From Thuidium tamariscinum (lineage: Eukaryota > Streptophyta > Bryopsida > Hypnales > Thuidiaceae): DNA of 64,000 nucleotides. Positions 53,689 to 64,000 of the stretch are shown piece by piece. Within the stretch, counting starts at the first letter, position 1; every line of letters begins with the position of its first letter. A program made the position numbers and the translations under genes. Location: the NCBI GenBank assembly GCA_947034885.2, contig OX344753.2, positions 2,418,001 through 2,482,000 of the forward strand, in the 5' to 3' direction. The notes under the pieces were generated by a model that had not been told where the DNA came from, did not search any database, and worked only from the letters and a program-made list of their open reading frames with translations.

Positions 53689-54474
53689 AGGGGTGCTTGC
53701 TACTAGTGAAGGCCAAAACGTATTTCCAACTAGACCTTGAATTGTGTGTTTTTGGTCTTTTTTTAGGCCAAGACTAATAAGCTAATGACATATGTCCAAA
53801 TTAGTGAGCGGAAGAAGTAAATGGAAATGAGTTATGGCATTATTGAAATTAGGAGACTAGACATTGGCTATTGGTTTGGAGTACTTTTTGCTTCCCAAAA
53901 TTCACTATAAATTCAATTTTGGGAATAAAATTCTGAAAATTTTGCTATCTCCATATTTCTTATCTTCCCCACATGGGAAAAATTCCCACCACCTCATATT
54001 GTGCAAAATCTACTCTAAAATTGTTTAAATGGTCAGCTATTGGTGCCTCAACCTTAGTGTTCAAAGCTTTATTGTTACTCATGGTTTTATTGATACTTAC
54101 AGCTTGACTAGTATTTGTGACTTCATGACTTTTTTTTAGGGGTTAAGATTATTTTCATGATTTTTTAATACTGTTTTAAACATGCCATGTCATAATTTTA
54201 GAAATTTCATTGGATGATATTTTGAATTATTTTTCAACGAATTTGACGCTAGTGGCTCCAATTGCTTCCCCCTGCTCCGCTTTGTTCAAATTCCGGAAAA
54301 TTCCTTTGCTGCACTAATCGAATGACCTTCGACGGCGCTCAGAATTCGAAGTTGTGTTGGTTTCAAATCCTATGGTTTCGTGACTGAGGAGTCATGGTCT
54401 GTTGTTCCCAAAATTTTTGCAAGTCACACAGTGAAATCGTTTTTCTGAGACCGCAATGGGATTTTCTCTCAGAA
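53689..54474. other. Intergenic sequence
   Basis: No gene is recognised. The last 250 bp are somewhat less AT-rich, but no exon can be supported. Confidence 0.45.
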
Positions 54475-55425
54475 TTAACCCCTCAAGCCGTGAACTGCAT
54501 TTTTCGGCAACATAGAAATTTTGGGCAGCTCACTACGAATGGAGTTTTTATTTATTTTTTCTTTGAAACTTTTATAGAACATGTGTTCGAGGAGTAGCTT
54601 TAAGGCGCAACAATTTTCATAACTTTTGACTACATGGTTTAAAAGTTATGGGATGATAATTATGTTGTTTCCTTTGAACTGCGGGCAGCCTGGGCAGCGA
54701 AAAAGTGTCTTTAAAATTTATTTTCTTAAGAAATAAAAATTTGAAACAAGTTTATTAGATTTTTATCTATGTGGAAAGCTTTGAATCATTCCATTTCCAT
54801 AAGTGAGTCAAAAGTTATAAGGAATCTTAGTTTGGGGTAGTTTGTGGGTAGTTATAGAACTTCAATTCCACAAAAAAGTTTGAAATTATTTATTTAATTC
54901 AATTTTTAATATTTTTGAATAAAAACTAAAACATTGGATGAAGATTGTTTATTACAATTTTTCAACCTTTGGAATTGTCATTATTCATTTTTATAAATAA
55001 ATTGTTCACAATTTAGTATTTTTCAAGCATTTTCTACTTCTTTCTACTTATTATTTTTTTCCCATATGTTGCACAATTCCAAATGATTTGAAATTTTTTG
55101 ACCATATAATCAACTTGAATTGTAAAATTAATTCAAAGAGTAACCATCATTTTGAGTATTTTTTCATACAAATGTGACCTTGTGCAGTGCAGCTTCTCGA
55201 ATTTTTGCAAGGATAAAAAAAGGATTTTTGCTAGTTCAAATGTAAATATCTTGCAATCTACACAGTGAAATTTTTTGAAATTTTTACCACATCTTTTCAA
55301 ACCGCCTAACTACAAGATCCTACGGTTAAATATGTCAAAAAATTTCAAAAAAAATGCACTTATACTAGAAATCACAATTTGTAGTGATTTTGGTGGAAAC
55401 ATAGTCAAAAACCTGTAGGGGTTAA
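54475..55425. mobile_element. piggyBac-like non-autonomous element, copy 1 (951 bp)
   Basis: TTAA stands at both edges (54475-54478, 55422-55425). Inside them are inverted ends CCCCTCAAG.. and ..CCTGTAGGGG. A related full-length copy, with its own TTAA edges, lies at 56029-56977 in the same orientation. TTAA targets with CCC-starting termini are the signature of piggyBac elements. No transposase is present. Confidence 0.55.
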
Positions 55426-56028
55426 TTTGGTACAAACAAGTAAATAATCTTATATCATTAGGGATTGATCGAAGTCGGAGAAGAGCATCATCGTATTTGA
55501 ATTGTGAGTCCTAAATCAATCGGCTCTGTTGGAGCGCTAATCTGGCTCTGGTGATTATAACTATTTCAAGTGTGGGAATAGGTGACTAGTTGTCGTTGTA
55601 GAATCGTTGGTTGGATGGTGTGAGCTAAGAGAATTCGGGACATTCTCGTACAATTTTAATCTACTGATCCTAGATGGTGATCAGAAATCGAAATATTATC
55701 GGTTTCCAGTGATCTGTTTTCGTGTCTAAGAAAAATTAATGTTGGGAGCTATCGTCTCTTGTTCCGAAGCCGCACCACAAATCACATTGTAAAGTCTTTG
55801 TTTCTGTCAAAGATAGTTCAAGTTGAAATTGGAACTTCAAATGCATTCCAGATGTCCACATGTTGCAATGTACTTCATTTGCATTGTATTTATTTACATA
55901 TATTATAATTGATAAGTTTTGAAGTCTATGAAATTAAAAAATGTTTATACATTCATGGAGGATGGAATCATATGTCATTACTCAAATGTTATGAACTAAA
56001 TACATAGAAAAGATTACAATCTTGAATA
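55426..56028. other. Spacer between the two TTAA elements
   Basis: These 603 bp contain no gene I can support. The sequence is less AT-rich than the elements. Confidence 0.5.
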
Positions 56029-56977
56029 TTAACCCCTAAAGCCTTGAACAACGTTTTTTGAGATTATAAATTTTTGGGGCAGCTCACTACGGATGGAGTT
56101 TTTATTTTTTATCTTTGAAATTTTGATACAATGTGTGCCCAAGGAGTAGCTTTAAAGCCCAACAATTTTCATAACTTTTGACTTCACGGTTAAAAAGTTA
56201 TGGGAGGATATGTTGTTTTCTTTACTCGGCGGGCAGACCAGGCAGCTGAAAAAACTTCTTCAAAAAAACTTTTTTTTAAAGTGAAATTTCAAATTGGTTA
56301 TTTAGGTTTATACATACATGGGAAGCTTTGAATCAATCCATTCCAATCAATGAGTCAAAAGTTATGAAGATTTTGAGTTTGGGATAGTTTGTGGCCAGTT
56401 ACAGAATCTCTACAATACAAAAAAAGTTTGAAATTCTTCATTTAATTCAATTTTTCATATTTTTGGAAAAAAATAAAAACAAAAGGTGAAGATTGTTTAT
56501 TACAACATTTTAACCATCGGGATTGAAAATTTTCAATTCCATGGATAAAATGTTCACAATTTAGTATTTTGGCTCATTTTTTACTTCTTTCTACTTACTT
56601 TTTTTTCCTATATGTTGTACAATTCTAAATGGTTTGAATTTTTTTGAGAATGTAGCCAACTTGCATTGAAGTATGAACTCAAAGAGTTACCACCATTTTG
56701 AATTTTTTTCACACAGATGTGACCTTGTGAAGTGTAGCTGCCCAAATTTTTGCAGGGATAAAAAAACAATTTCTGTCAATTCAAATGCTTATATCTTGCA
56801 ATCTACACGTTGTAAATTTTTGAAATTTTTTCCATGTGTTTACAAACTACCTTACTACAAGATCCTATGGTCACATGAGTCAAAAATGCGTTTTAAGAAA
56901 AAAATTGTACTTGTATTAGAAATGGCAGTTTTGGAGCATTTTTGGTGAAAACATAGTCATAATCCTTTACGGGTTAA
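56029..56977. mobile_element. piggyBac-like non-autonomous element, copy 2 (949 bp)
   Basis: TTAA edges are at 56029-56032 and 56974-56977, with inverted ends CCCCTAAAG.. and ..CTTTACGGG. It aligns throughout with copy 1 (landmarks GGGCAGCTCACTACG, GGAGTAGCTTTAA, CTACAAGATCCTA). Divergence between copies is appreciable, so both are old. Confidence 0.55.
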
Positions 56978-58104
56978 ACTATACTTTAATAATGCACATA
57001 TGAATTTGGAATTGATTTTGGTTATTTTTTCTAGCCTTTTTCCCATTTTTTTCTTACTTCATGTTCTTTTGAATTTGATTGCGTTTCCTTTCCTTTCCCA
57101 TTTTTCAAATTTTATTTTTCTATCTTTCTTGTTTTCTTTTGTTGTACATTTTTTTCAAATTTCTTTTTCTTTTCTTTTACATTGTTATTTTTGTATTTTT
57201 CATTTCTATTTCCATTTTCTTTTCATAATCCTCCATTTTTTTCTTTCCCATTCCATTTTTTTCATTGTTTTTATTCATTAATCCCTACAGGCCCAAGCTC
57301 ATTTGTCAATCAAAAAATACTCAAGACTACCATTTTTGCTACTTTCACCCAAGAAAACAAAACAAAAGTATTTTTTAGATTCTAATTGTAGGATCTTATA
57401 CTTTATTTGTTTGAGATCATTAAATAAGAATTTTATGAAGTTTGAGCATATAAATTGGAAGATATTTGCGTTCAAAGTTAGAAAAAAGAGTTTTTTTAAA
57501 CGTTGTGGATGACTTTGATTTCCATCTATTGAAAATTTTTGCACTATGGACTTTGAATTTAAAAAATTGTATTGAAGAGTTGAGTTGAAAGTTAAGAAAA
57601 AAAAATCTTAAAAAAAAGGCTTCATTTTCATTCTTTAAGAAAATATTAAGTAGAAGTACATCCAAGATTGAGTAAAAAACTTAATTGTTAATAGCTCTAC
57701 GGTGGGATCAAAACACAATAATTCCATTAGTGGGACTATTCTAGAAAATCGTTTTAACCTTATCAAGCAATTTTTTTCAAAAATTGTAAAAACTACATTT
57801 AAAAATGATTCCTATAAGTTATTTTTGCAATGCTCTAACTACCCAAAAAACAAGATTGTTCATAACTTTTAGATAACTAATCCCAAATGTAATGAATTAA
57901 AGCTTTTCATATAGACAAAAATACAATTTATAAGATTAAAAAAATTTAATTTTGATTTTGATTTTTTTATGGATTTATTTTTCTGCCTTCCAAGTTGAAA
58001 TTTTGATTTTTTGTTGTATAACTTTTGTTCTTGGGCACCGATTGAAATAAAAATTATATTCCTCACAACTATACCTATTTAATATTTATTTTGTTTGTTA
58101 CGCA
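56978..58104. other. Intergenic, including a pyrimidine-rich tract
   Basis: About 57000-57290 is strongly T/C-rich on the + strand and gives a spurious Phe/Leu/Ser open frame. Nothing else is recognised. Confidence 0.5.
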
Positions 58105-58431
58105 AAGACATTAGATGAAATTTGAGGCCTTGGGAGGGCCATTTTTATACTCTTCCTGAAATAGTTCTTGTATTGTTGGCCACTGTTAGGCCAGCATTAC
58201 CAAAAAATTTAAAAAATTTAAAAGTTAATTGGGGGGGTCTTGAAATATGAAAAAAAGTCCAAAATTTTATTTTTTTTGAAAAAAAAATTGATGACGTAGC
58301 ATGGTCTTGGCCATGTCAGAATCCTCTGATTTCGGGTTCATGCAACAGATTATGCATTTCTAGAGTAGATTATGTATTCCCCCAATTTGCGCATCGACCC
58401 TCCCAAGGCCTCAAATTTCAACTAATGTCTT
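58105..58431. mobile_element. Small inverted-repeat element (327 bp)
   Basis: The left end AAGACATTAGATGAAATTTG continues GAGGCCTTGGGAGGG. It recurs inverted at 58398-58431 with one mismatch in the first 33 bp. It is non-coding; no clear target duplication was seen. Confidence 0.65.
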
Positions 58432-59480
58432 CTAGACTATGCATCTTCCAGTGGCACCCTTGGTATCGTTAAAAAGCTCTTATTGAGAAGGGGTACATGA
58501 CTTTTTTACTTTGGTGTTTGGATCTATGAGGTAGAAGTTATGAAATTTTGAAGTTATTTTTTAATTAAAAAATTAGAAAAATTACTTTTACTTTTATTTT
58601 GGACCCATGATGTTTTTGATAGTGAATTTTTGAGAGATTTTTTGAATTAAAAATGTTCTTATTAATTTTTTAATAAAATTAGTTTAAATTTGAATTTAAT
58701 TTAAAATTTGATTGTTTGTTTGTCCCATTGTCATCTAATAAATTGTGCCTTCCCTAGATGCATTTTTGGTAAGAAGAATGCCCTACTATAGTTTGAGTTG
58801 CTTTGCATTTGCCGAGATGTATAGTATAGTGTTTAGTTTTGAAGATGATGCTCCAAAAGTTCTTTAAGGAATAGAAGGCAAGACTATTAAGTTGAAATGT
58901 TTTTTTTACATAAAAACTATTGTAAAACTTTTGAATTAAAAAGTTTAATGAAATACTAAATTAGAAATGAATTATTTTTTCTTTTTACTTAACCTTTGGA
59001 AATGGTATATGGCATACATTATTTATTTTGTTTGTTTATGTGAATTAAAAAAAAAAATTTAAATGATTTGTACACTTATTTTGATTGTGGAATTGCCACA
59101 AGGCCACACATGTTCTCTATTGATATTATAAACTACCATTAATAAAATATTTAAAAAATTAAATTAAATGCTTTAATTCTTATTGGTTGTTTGAAAAGAA
59201 CTCTTCATATTCCATTGGTTGTTTTGTAGATAATAGTGTTGACTAAAGAAAAAAAAAATTGTTCAAATTTAGTCAATAGACTAGCTTTGAACACCACTAA
59301 TTTAAATGTCTCTAAAGGGACAATGTTTTAGAACTTAGAAGTGTTTGCCTATGTGAGAGGTTCTTACAAATCCTCTTTGTCTTTTTGACACATTGTGATA
59401 TGCCTTTTTATACTTATCTACTTTCAATTTTTTATTCATTTAAAAATCAAACCAATGTGAAATATAAAATATTTTGATAT
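58432..59480. other. AT-rich intergenic sequence
   Basis: No gene or clear repeat is recognised. Confidence 0.5.
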
Positions 59481-59610
59481 TTTGATATGTTGTGACAATG
59501 AACTTATTTTGACATGGTGTAACAATCAAATTCTTTCACATGTTGTGACAATCAAATTCTTTCACATGTTGTGACAATCAATTTATTTGACATATTGTGA
59601 TAATCAATAT
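59481..59610. repeat. 26-bp minisatellite, five copies
   Basis: The unit is close to TTTCACATGTTGTGACAATCAA plus four more bases. Two central copies are nearly identical and the outer three have a few changes. Confidence 0.8.
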
Positions 59611-60226
59611 TGTTAGTGATTGCAATTTGCAATATCTTTTCATTATTATAATAAAAGAATCAAAATATTTTGTCATAATCTTCAACAAATAGGTGAATTG
59701 ATATAGATAAAATATAGAAGCTCCCTAACATTATACCAATCTAAAATGCAAATCATTTTGCTATTGTCAAAGGTCAAATATTATACAAATAGTTCAATTA
59801 AAAAATTCACATTGATAAGGCACAAAAATTGACAAGTTATAAAAAAAATTCAACTTAGACTAGTTAATTGGCCTCTCAATCTCTTTCAAGCTTAGTATAT
59901 ATATATTTTTAGGATGGTACAAAGTTTTCTACCATTCATAACTCCACATTACTTACATCAAAAATAATTTCTTTTCCAAATCAAACTCAATCCCTAGCCA
60001 CCTATAAATTATACAACAATAGTTTCAAATTGGCACCAATTCATCACTTCATATTTTTTTTCATTCCTATAGTAATAATTCAAGGTTTAATAGAGTGGGT
60101 AGTTCTTTGAACATGGGTATAGACAAGCTATTGTTACTTTATAAGCAATTATAATTGGCAAGTGTTAATGCCAACCACAACACACCTACCTTGAAGATTT
60201 GATGATCATAAGTGATCAACATTGCT
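59611..60226. other. AT-rich intergenic sequence
   Basis: Nothing recognised. Confidence 0.5.
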
Positions 60227-60456
60227 TTAATCCTTGAAGGCTGGATTGGTGGCTGTGGAAATCATACATTTTTTATTTTGTGTGCATCATCTACTTTGAA
60301 TAAGCCAAATATATTCATTGGAAGTCAAAGTATTGTAAAAGATCTCCCCTTTCCACCCCTATTACTAGGGATGAGTAGTTGCACTTTTGTCCTACAAGGA
60401 AAGATTCTTCGTCATTCATTGGACACAAAACATTTGCCTCAACATTTAAGGGTTAA
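60227..60456 (+). mobile_element. TTAA MITE, copy A (230 bp)
   Basis: The edges are TTAATCCTTGAAGG and ..TTTAAGGGTTAA. It aligns in reverse complement with 60514-60739 (shared GGTGGC.GTGGAA, AAGATCT, TTTCCACCCCTA and AGGATGAT/AGGGATGAG blocks). It is more diverged at the left terminus. Confidence 0.6.
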
Positions 60457-60513
60457 AATGTGATGGTATCACCTTCCACCTAACATCATGTAGGTTTTGG
60501 GTCAATTGCTTCT

Positions 60514-60739
60514 TTAACCCTTAAACGACGCCGAAGCCATTTTCTGATCGATGAACTTCAGGGAATCTTTCTATGTAGGACAGAATTGCAATCATTCATC
60601 CTTGGAATTAGGGGTGGAAAAGGAAGATCTTCGGTGCTTTGGCTTCCAACATGTGTTTTTAGATTTTTTTGAACCAATGATTCCCATGGTATCAAAATTC
60701 CTCAATTCCACGGCCACCAACTCGTCGTTTAGGGGTTAA
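60514..60739 (-). mobile_element. TTAA MITE, copy B (226 bp)
   Basis: The ends TTAACCCTTAAACGACG and CGTCGTTTAGGGGTTAA are inverted with one mismatch in 17, and TTAA stands at both edges. The terminus resembles that of the two larger TTAA elements (TTAACCCCTAAAG). It could be piggyBac-like with a TTAA target, or Tc1/mariner-like if the duplication is only TA. Confidence 0.65.
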
Positions 60740-61386
60740 GTCAGAGTGATAGAAGTCACCAAGATCTTTTCTGCAACTTCTAGCTTAAGTCTTACTAAAC
60801 ATTACACAACATAACAAGCATTGAAGTTCCCAATAGTAAAATCCCAAGAGGGAAGAATACATTGTTGCTGCAAATGTGCTGCAAATTTGACAACACAAGC
60901 CAAGAATGAACAAGGAACCAACCAACATTGACAAGTTCATAAAACTAAGAAGAAATCAATCAAAAGAGAATCCCGATACAGTAGTAAGTTCGATCATACT
61001 CTGAATTAATTTGTGTTGAACACAGGGCCAAAATACATCGTCTTTTTCTGAACTGAAGCCGACAGGCTCCATTAAAATGTGGAAGGGAAAAAACTGATGA
61101 TACACTTTAAAAGAACATATCTACAGTGAAAATTTGGTGGTGATGCTCGGCGAGCTTCAAACACAAGTTCCTCGGTGGCTGGCCTGGGTGATTCTTGGAA
61201 AAGGATTACTCTCTCCTCAGCCTGGTACCCAAAACCCTGCGCATCTTCCTGACGCTCAATTGAAAGAGTTACGAATTTCCAAGCAAAACCCAATCAATCG
61301 GAGATTCAATCGTGGGACTGCAACCACCACCATGCATCATCCGCCGCAGCATTGGCATTTTCCTGGCTAAGCTGATGAGTTTCGAG
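60740..61386. other. 3' flank of the GAUT gene
   Basis: This stretch holds the 3' untranslated and downstream sequence of the minus-strand GAUT gene. I could not identify a distinct polyadenylation signal with confidence. Confidence 0.45.
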
Positions 61387-61665
61387 TTAGTCGCTAACAA
61401 AATTACATTGCTGCAGCCAAGGATGATAGTACTTGACGTATTTCGACCAATAGGGCTTGAAAGAAGGAATGCCAATATCCAACCATGGCTTCATGTTGCC
61501 GTTGTAGTGGATCACCGCAGCCGAATCAATAGCCTTAATGCTAGTGTCTGGGTTGTATCCCAGCCCCAACACGTGCCATGACTTGGCCAGGGGGTGAGTC
61601 AGTTTGTAAAATGTGATCAAACCCGGTGGTAGAGTCCCCAGCTTCCACAAAGTTCGATCCGCGTT
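61387..61665 (-). CDS. GAUT: GAUT last exon
   Basis: This 92-codon exon opens after TTGTGCAG with NADRTLWKLGTLPPGL, carries HVLGLGYNP and HYNGNMKPW, and ends CNFVSD with a TAA at 61387-61389. The C-terminal HPWLQQCN block is the usual GAUT end. Confidence 0.92.
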   Translation of the reverse strand, partial: NADRTLWKLGTLPPGLITFYKLTHPLAKSWHVLGLGYNPDTSIKAIDSAAVIHYNGNMKPWLDIGIPSFKPYWSKYVKYYHPWLQQCNFVSD

Positions 61666-64000
61666 CTGCACAAAAAACACCAACACCAGAAAAAAAGAAT
61701 TTCAGTGGAACTGTAGAATCAAAATGAATCAAAACATTTCTACAGAATGCACACACTACTAAGTATAGAATTGATAATGTAAAGCTCAATAGCAAAGAAC
61801 TTGTAAAACGTCATAAAGAGACTGAATCTTTCTCCTGACTCACAAGGAGGTTCCCTAAGGTCATCTAATGATCATCCAAAGGCCTCCCTTCATCTAAAAA
61901 GGCCTTTAAGATATTTGATTTATGTGAGAAGATTCTCTTTGTGACGTCTATGAGAGCCTAGGGTGCTTTTTTTGGTAAATCTAGAGACAATCAACTTTGG
62001 AAATTCAGAACTTCTTCATACAATGTCCAAATAATGCATGTTGAAGCTCATGATGATCATCCAAAGGCCTCTCTTCCTTCATCTAGAAAGACTTTTTTAA
62101 GAGATTTGAGTTGTATGAGAAAATTCTCTTTATGATGTTTATGAGAGCCCAGTGTTTATCTTTTTGGTCACCAAGAGACACTTGACTTGACTAATTGTTG
62201 ACTTTTCAACACTAACGTGGCACCATCCCTTTGGCAATCCCTCACAAGTTGCAACTCATAACCTTCTTTCCTCTCAACTTGCTTCCTGTACCCTTGGATT
62301 ATGAAGATCAAAGGTTGAGATTGAAAAATGTACAATTGGTTATGTACAACAACCTATTCACCGCTAGTGTGGCTCATGGGTTGTCTAATACATCAGTTAT
62401 TCATACAATGTCCAAATAATGCATGTTGAAGTGCATTGGAATTCTCACTTCCTATTGCCAGTAAGATCCAATAAATAAAGACCATTTACGTTTTAAAGGA
62501 GCAACTATGCTCAGTTGTAATTAGTGACGATTTAGAGAAGCACACATCCCTGATATGATCAATTCATAAACGTAAAATTCGAAAAGCAGGGGAAATATTG
62601 CTTACCAGATTCTGCCACTTGTGATAGATCCCAGTGATGTCACGTTGCTTCCACTCCTTGAGATCGAATATATTCATCCCATAAGCCCACCCACAGTCGC
62701 GAGGGCTGAAGTTTTGCTGGATATGAGGATTAGAGAAGTTCAAGTATCTGTCGAACCGATGAAACGCCTTGCCACAAGTCTCCACCGCTCCATTCACTTT
62801 GCCTTGGAGGTTCACCTTCCACAGCGGCGTGAGGTCCTTCATAACAACAACATCGTCGTCGAGGAACAGAATCTTGTCCAGTTTGGGGAAAACCTCCGGT
62901 AAGTAGAACCGCAAGTGGTTCAGCATGGACAAGTACTTGGGGTTCCGGTACTTCAAGTTGGCGGACACTCGCTCCTTGCTGCCCGACTTGAAGAAATACG
63001 TCTTCATGGACTCGGTCTCCAGCTGCTGCAGCACGGGGCAATAGGAGGAGTTCAGCCACTGGAAAGTGTCGACGTTTTGGACGTGGAGGGTGGCATGCCC
63101 AGCAGGAGGATTGGCGTGGAACCACATGATCATGGCCCCGAAATTCAAACTGTCGGTGACGATGTGGAACACATGCTTTTCCGGGTCCTGCGAGCAAAAC
63201 ACGCAAAATCGGTCGCCAAAGTCAACAAAACAAAAACAGAAACTGGGTCCCAAGTGGGTCCCCAAGAAGATTGAGTAAGATCACAAAACTCTTACCCAAA
63301 AGAGAAATCAACCCTGAAGAATGTGTTATTGTTACCACTGTCGAATGGCTGACATAAAAACTTACCTCTTATTCAATTCAAAATATCATCTCAATCAAAT
63401 AGGTCATTTTGAAACTGTGAAATGTCAGTCGTCTAGAAGCTCAGCCCTACTCCACTGATCCTGGCGATACAGAATATAGCCCTGTCTAAATCATAATGAT
63501 TAAAACATGATCAATCGACTCGGTCATTTTTAAAACCATGCGATCTCAGTCCTTTGGGGTTTAGGGTTAAACTGCTAACTCGTGATTACCTGTGCAGTTG
63601 CAGTTGCAGTTCAGGATTTAAGGTTAAGCTGTTAATTCGTGATTACTTGTGTAGTTGCAATTGCAGTTTAGGAATTAGGGTTAAGCTGTTATAATTCGTG
63701 ATTTACCTGAGCATTAAGGACAGTCGAGTTCACCACCACAGAAACAGCCAGGACGTTGTCAGAAAAGATGGCGTAGTGGTAAAGGGAGTTATCCTCCAGC
63801 TTCGGCGTCTCCGGAAAAACTTGGTGCTCGAGGGGAAGCGCGTGGTAGTCAACAGTCAGTCGCATGGACAGACAATGAAGACCCTTGGGTACAGTTTTGG
63901 CAGCCAGCTGGCTCAAGAAGTTGCTCTGCTTTTTCTGGCTGCGGAGCTGCTGCTCGGTAGCCTCCAGCATGGTCTTCAGCTTCTTGACAAGCACTTTGTC
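61387..64000 (-). CDS. GAUT: GAUT-family galacturonosyltransferase (GT8), 3' part
   Basis: Three minus-strand exons are visible: from the window edge (64000) to 63707, 63187-62606 and 61665-61387. All joins are phase 0. Hallmarks in order: QLAAKTVPKGLHCL, DNSLYHYAIFSDNVLAVSVVVNST, EKHVFHIVTDSLNFGAM, FQWLNSSYCPVL, NLKYRNPKYLSMLNHLRFYLPE, ILFLDDDVVV (DxD metal/UDP-sugar site), NGAVETCGKAFHRFDRYLNFSNP, CGWAYGMNIFDLKEWK, LWKLGTLPPGL, HVLGLGYNP and HYNGNMKPW. GAUTs are Golgi type II membrane enzymes that transfer galacturonic acid in pectin synthesis. The spelling is closest to the GAUT8/QUA1-GAUT9 side of the family as I know it. The signal anchor and stem lie outside the window. Confidence 0.93.
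61666..62605 (-). repeat. GAUT intron with internal direct repeats
   Basis: A ~110-bp block starting GATCATCCAAAGGCCTC occurs at about 61868-61976 and again at 62056-62168. A 30-bp string around ATACAATGTCCAAATAATGC occurs at 62018 and 62404. These are local duplications inside a 940-bp intron; no gene lies within it. Confidence 0.75.
62606..63187 (-). CDS. GAUT: GAUT exon with the catalytic DxD core
   Basis: This 194-codon exon starts DPEKHVFHIVTD after CTCGCAG and ends GIYHKWQNL|GTAAGC. It contains the LDDD metal-binding motif and the conserved NGAVETCG and CGWAYGMN blocks, with no missing key residue. It is clearly less AT-rich than its surroundings, as expected for a conserved gene. Confidence 0.92.
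63553..63706 (-). repeat. Tandem duplication at a GAUT splice donor
   Basis: A ~60-65-bp unit (TTAGGGTTAA..GCTGTTAATTCGTGATTACCTG) occurs about 2.5 times directly next to the exon ending at 63707. Each copy carries a donor-like site on the minus strand: CAG|GTAAAT (used), AAG-TAATC and CAG|GTAATC. Confidence 0.7.
63707..64000 (-). CDS. GAUT: GAUT exon (stem end and start of the catalytic domain), cut by the window edge
   Basis: It reads DKVLVKKLKTMLEATEQQLRSQ (split here for length: a Lys/Glu-rich helical stem), then SNFLSQLAAKTVPKG and SDNVLAVSVVVNSTVLNAQ. The donor is CTCAG|GTAAAT at 63706. The frame is open to the window edge, so the true exon start is not seen. Confidence 0.88.

Noticed and set aside
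54475..56977. The two ~950-bp direct repeats as LTRs of one retrotransposon
   Set aside because: Each copy has its own TTAA edges and inverted ends. The 603-bp spacer has no retroelement coding, primer-binding site or polypurine tract that I can see, and there is no TG..CA border.
57000..57281. Hydrophobic Phe/Leu-rich frame as a membrane protein
   Set aside because: It is a direct translation of a T/C-rich low-complexity tract with no exon context.
62915..63274. + strand frame of 119 codons and minus-strand frame-2 ORF over the GAUT exon
   Set aside because: They are shadows of the conserved GAUT catalytic exon on the opposite strand or in another frame.
63541..63690. TTTAGGG/TTAGGG strings as telomeric repeat
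   Set aside because: Only isolated copies occur inside a 65-bp tandem unit within an intron; there is no tandem heptamer run.

Overview
This is nuclear DNA from a land plant, most probably a moss. The genes have short exons with GT-AG introns. The background is AT-rich and crowded with nested DNA transposons. One resistance-type gene joins a protein kinase domain to an NB-ARC domain and leucine-rich repeats, an architecture known from moss genomes (the 'PNL' class). No bacterial, organellar or viral gene set is present.

Positions 1-23.1 kb are a transposon nest. A CACTA (En/Spm) element with a four-exon transposase on the + strand (Transposase-associated, TNP2, DUF4218 and DUF4216 regions, 2535-16173) ends at 18084 with a recognisable CACTA terminus. 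It sits inside the DUF4216 exon of a second, inverted and decayed CACTA copy (18085-18999, minus). The first intron of the + strand element holds a 6,955-bp hAT element (2844-9798) with a perfect 8-bp target duplication, very long inverted arms and no transposase. A foldback element (20626-22492) carrying a Harbinger-like MITE in its loop follows. One end of another copy of the same hAT family (22829-23073) lies against the tail of the resistance gene.

Positions 23.15-40.95 kb, minus strand, are the centre of the window: a three-exon gene predicted to encode about 5,810 residues. Exon 1 is a helical N-terminal region plus protein kinase. Exon 2 is an NB-ARC ATPase. Exon 3 is a single 14.8-kb exon encoding about 200 leucine-rich repeats. 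These are organised as 49 head-to-tail copies of a 288-bp (96-residue, four-LRR) unit, none interrupted. The copies are almost identical except at the residues flanking the LxL strand core of each LRR, where a small alphabet of variants is shuffled. Higher-order repeats of five, three and two units are visible. A divergent founder unit lies at the N-terminal edge and a frameshifted dead unit at the C-terminal edge.

Positions 41-61 kb are mostly AT-rich intergenic DNA. They hold a COP1-like WD40 exon fragment, several minisatellites and many small inverted-repeat elements, including two families with TTAA termini that resemble piggyBac. Positions 61.4-64.0 kb, minus strand, are the last three exons of a GAUT-type (GT8) galacturonosyltransferase of pectin synthesis; its 5' part lies outside the window.

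The host genes here are the kinase-NB-ARC-LRR receptor and the GAUT gene. Nothing suggests they work together; they are separated by 20 kb of transposon-rich DNA.
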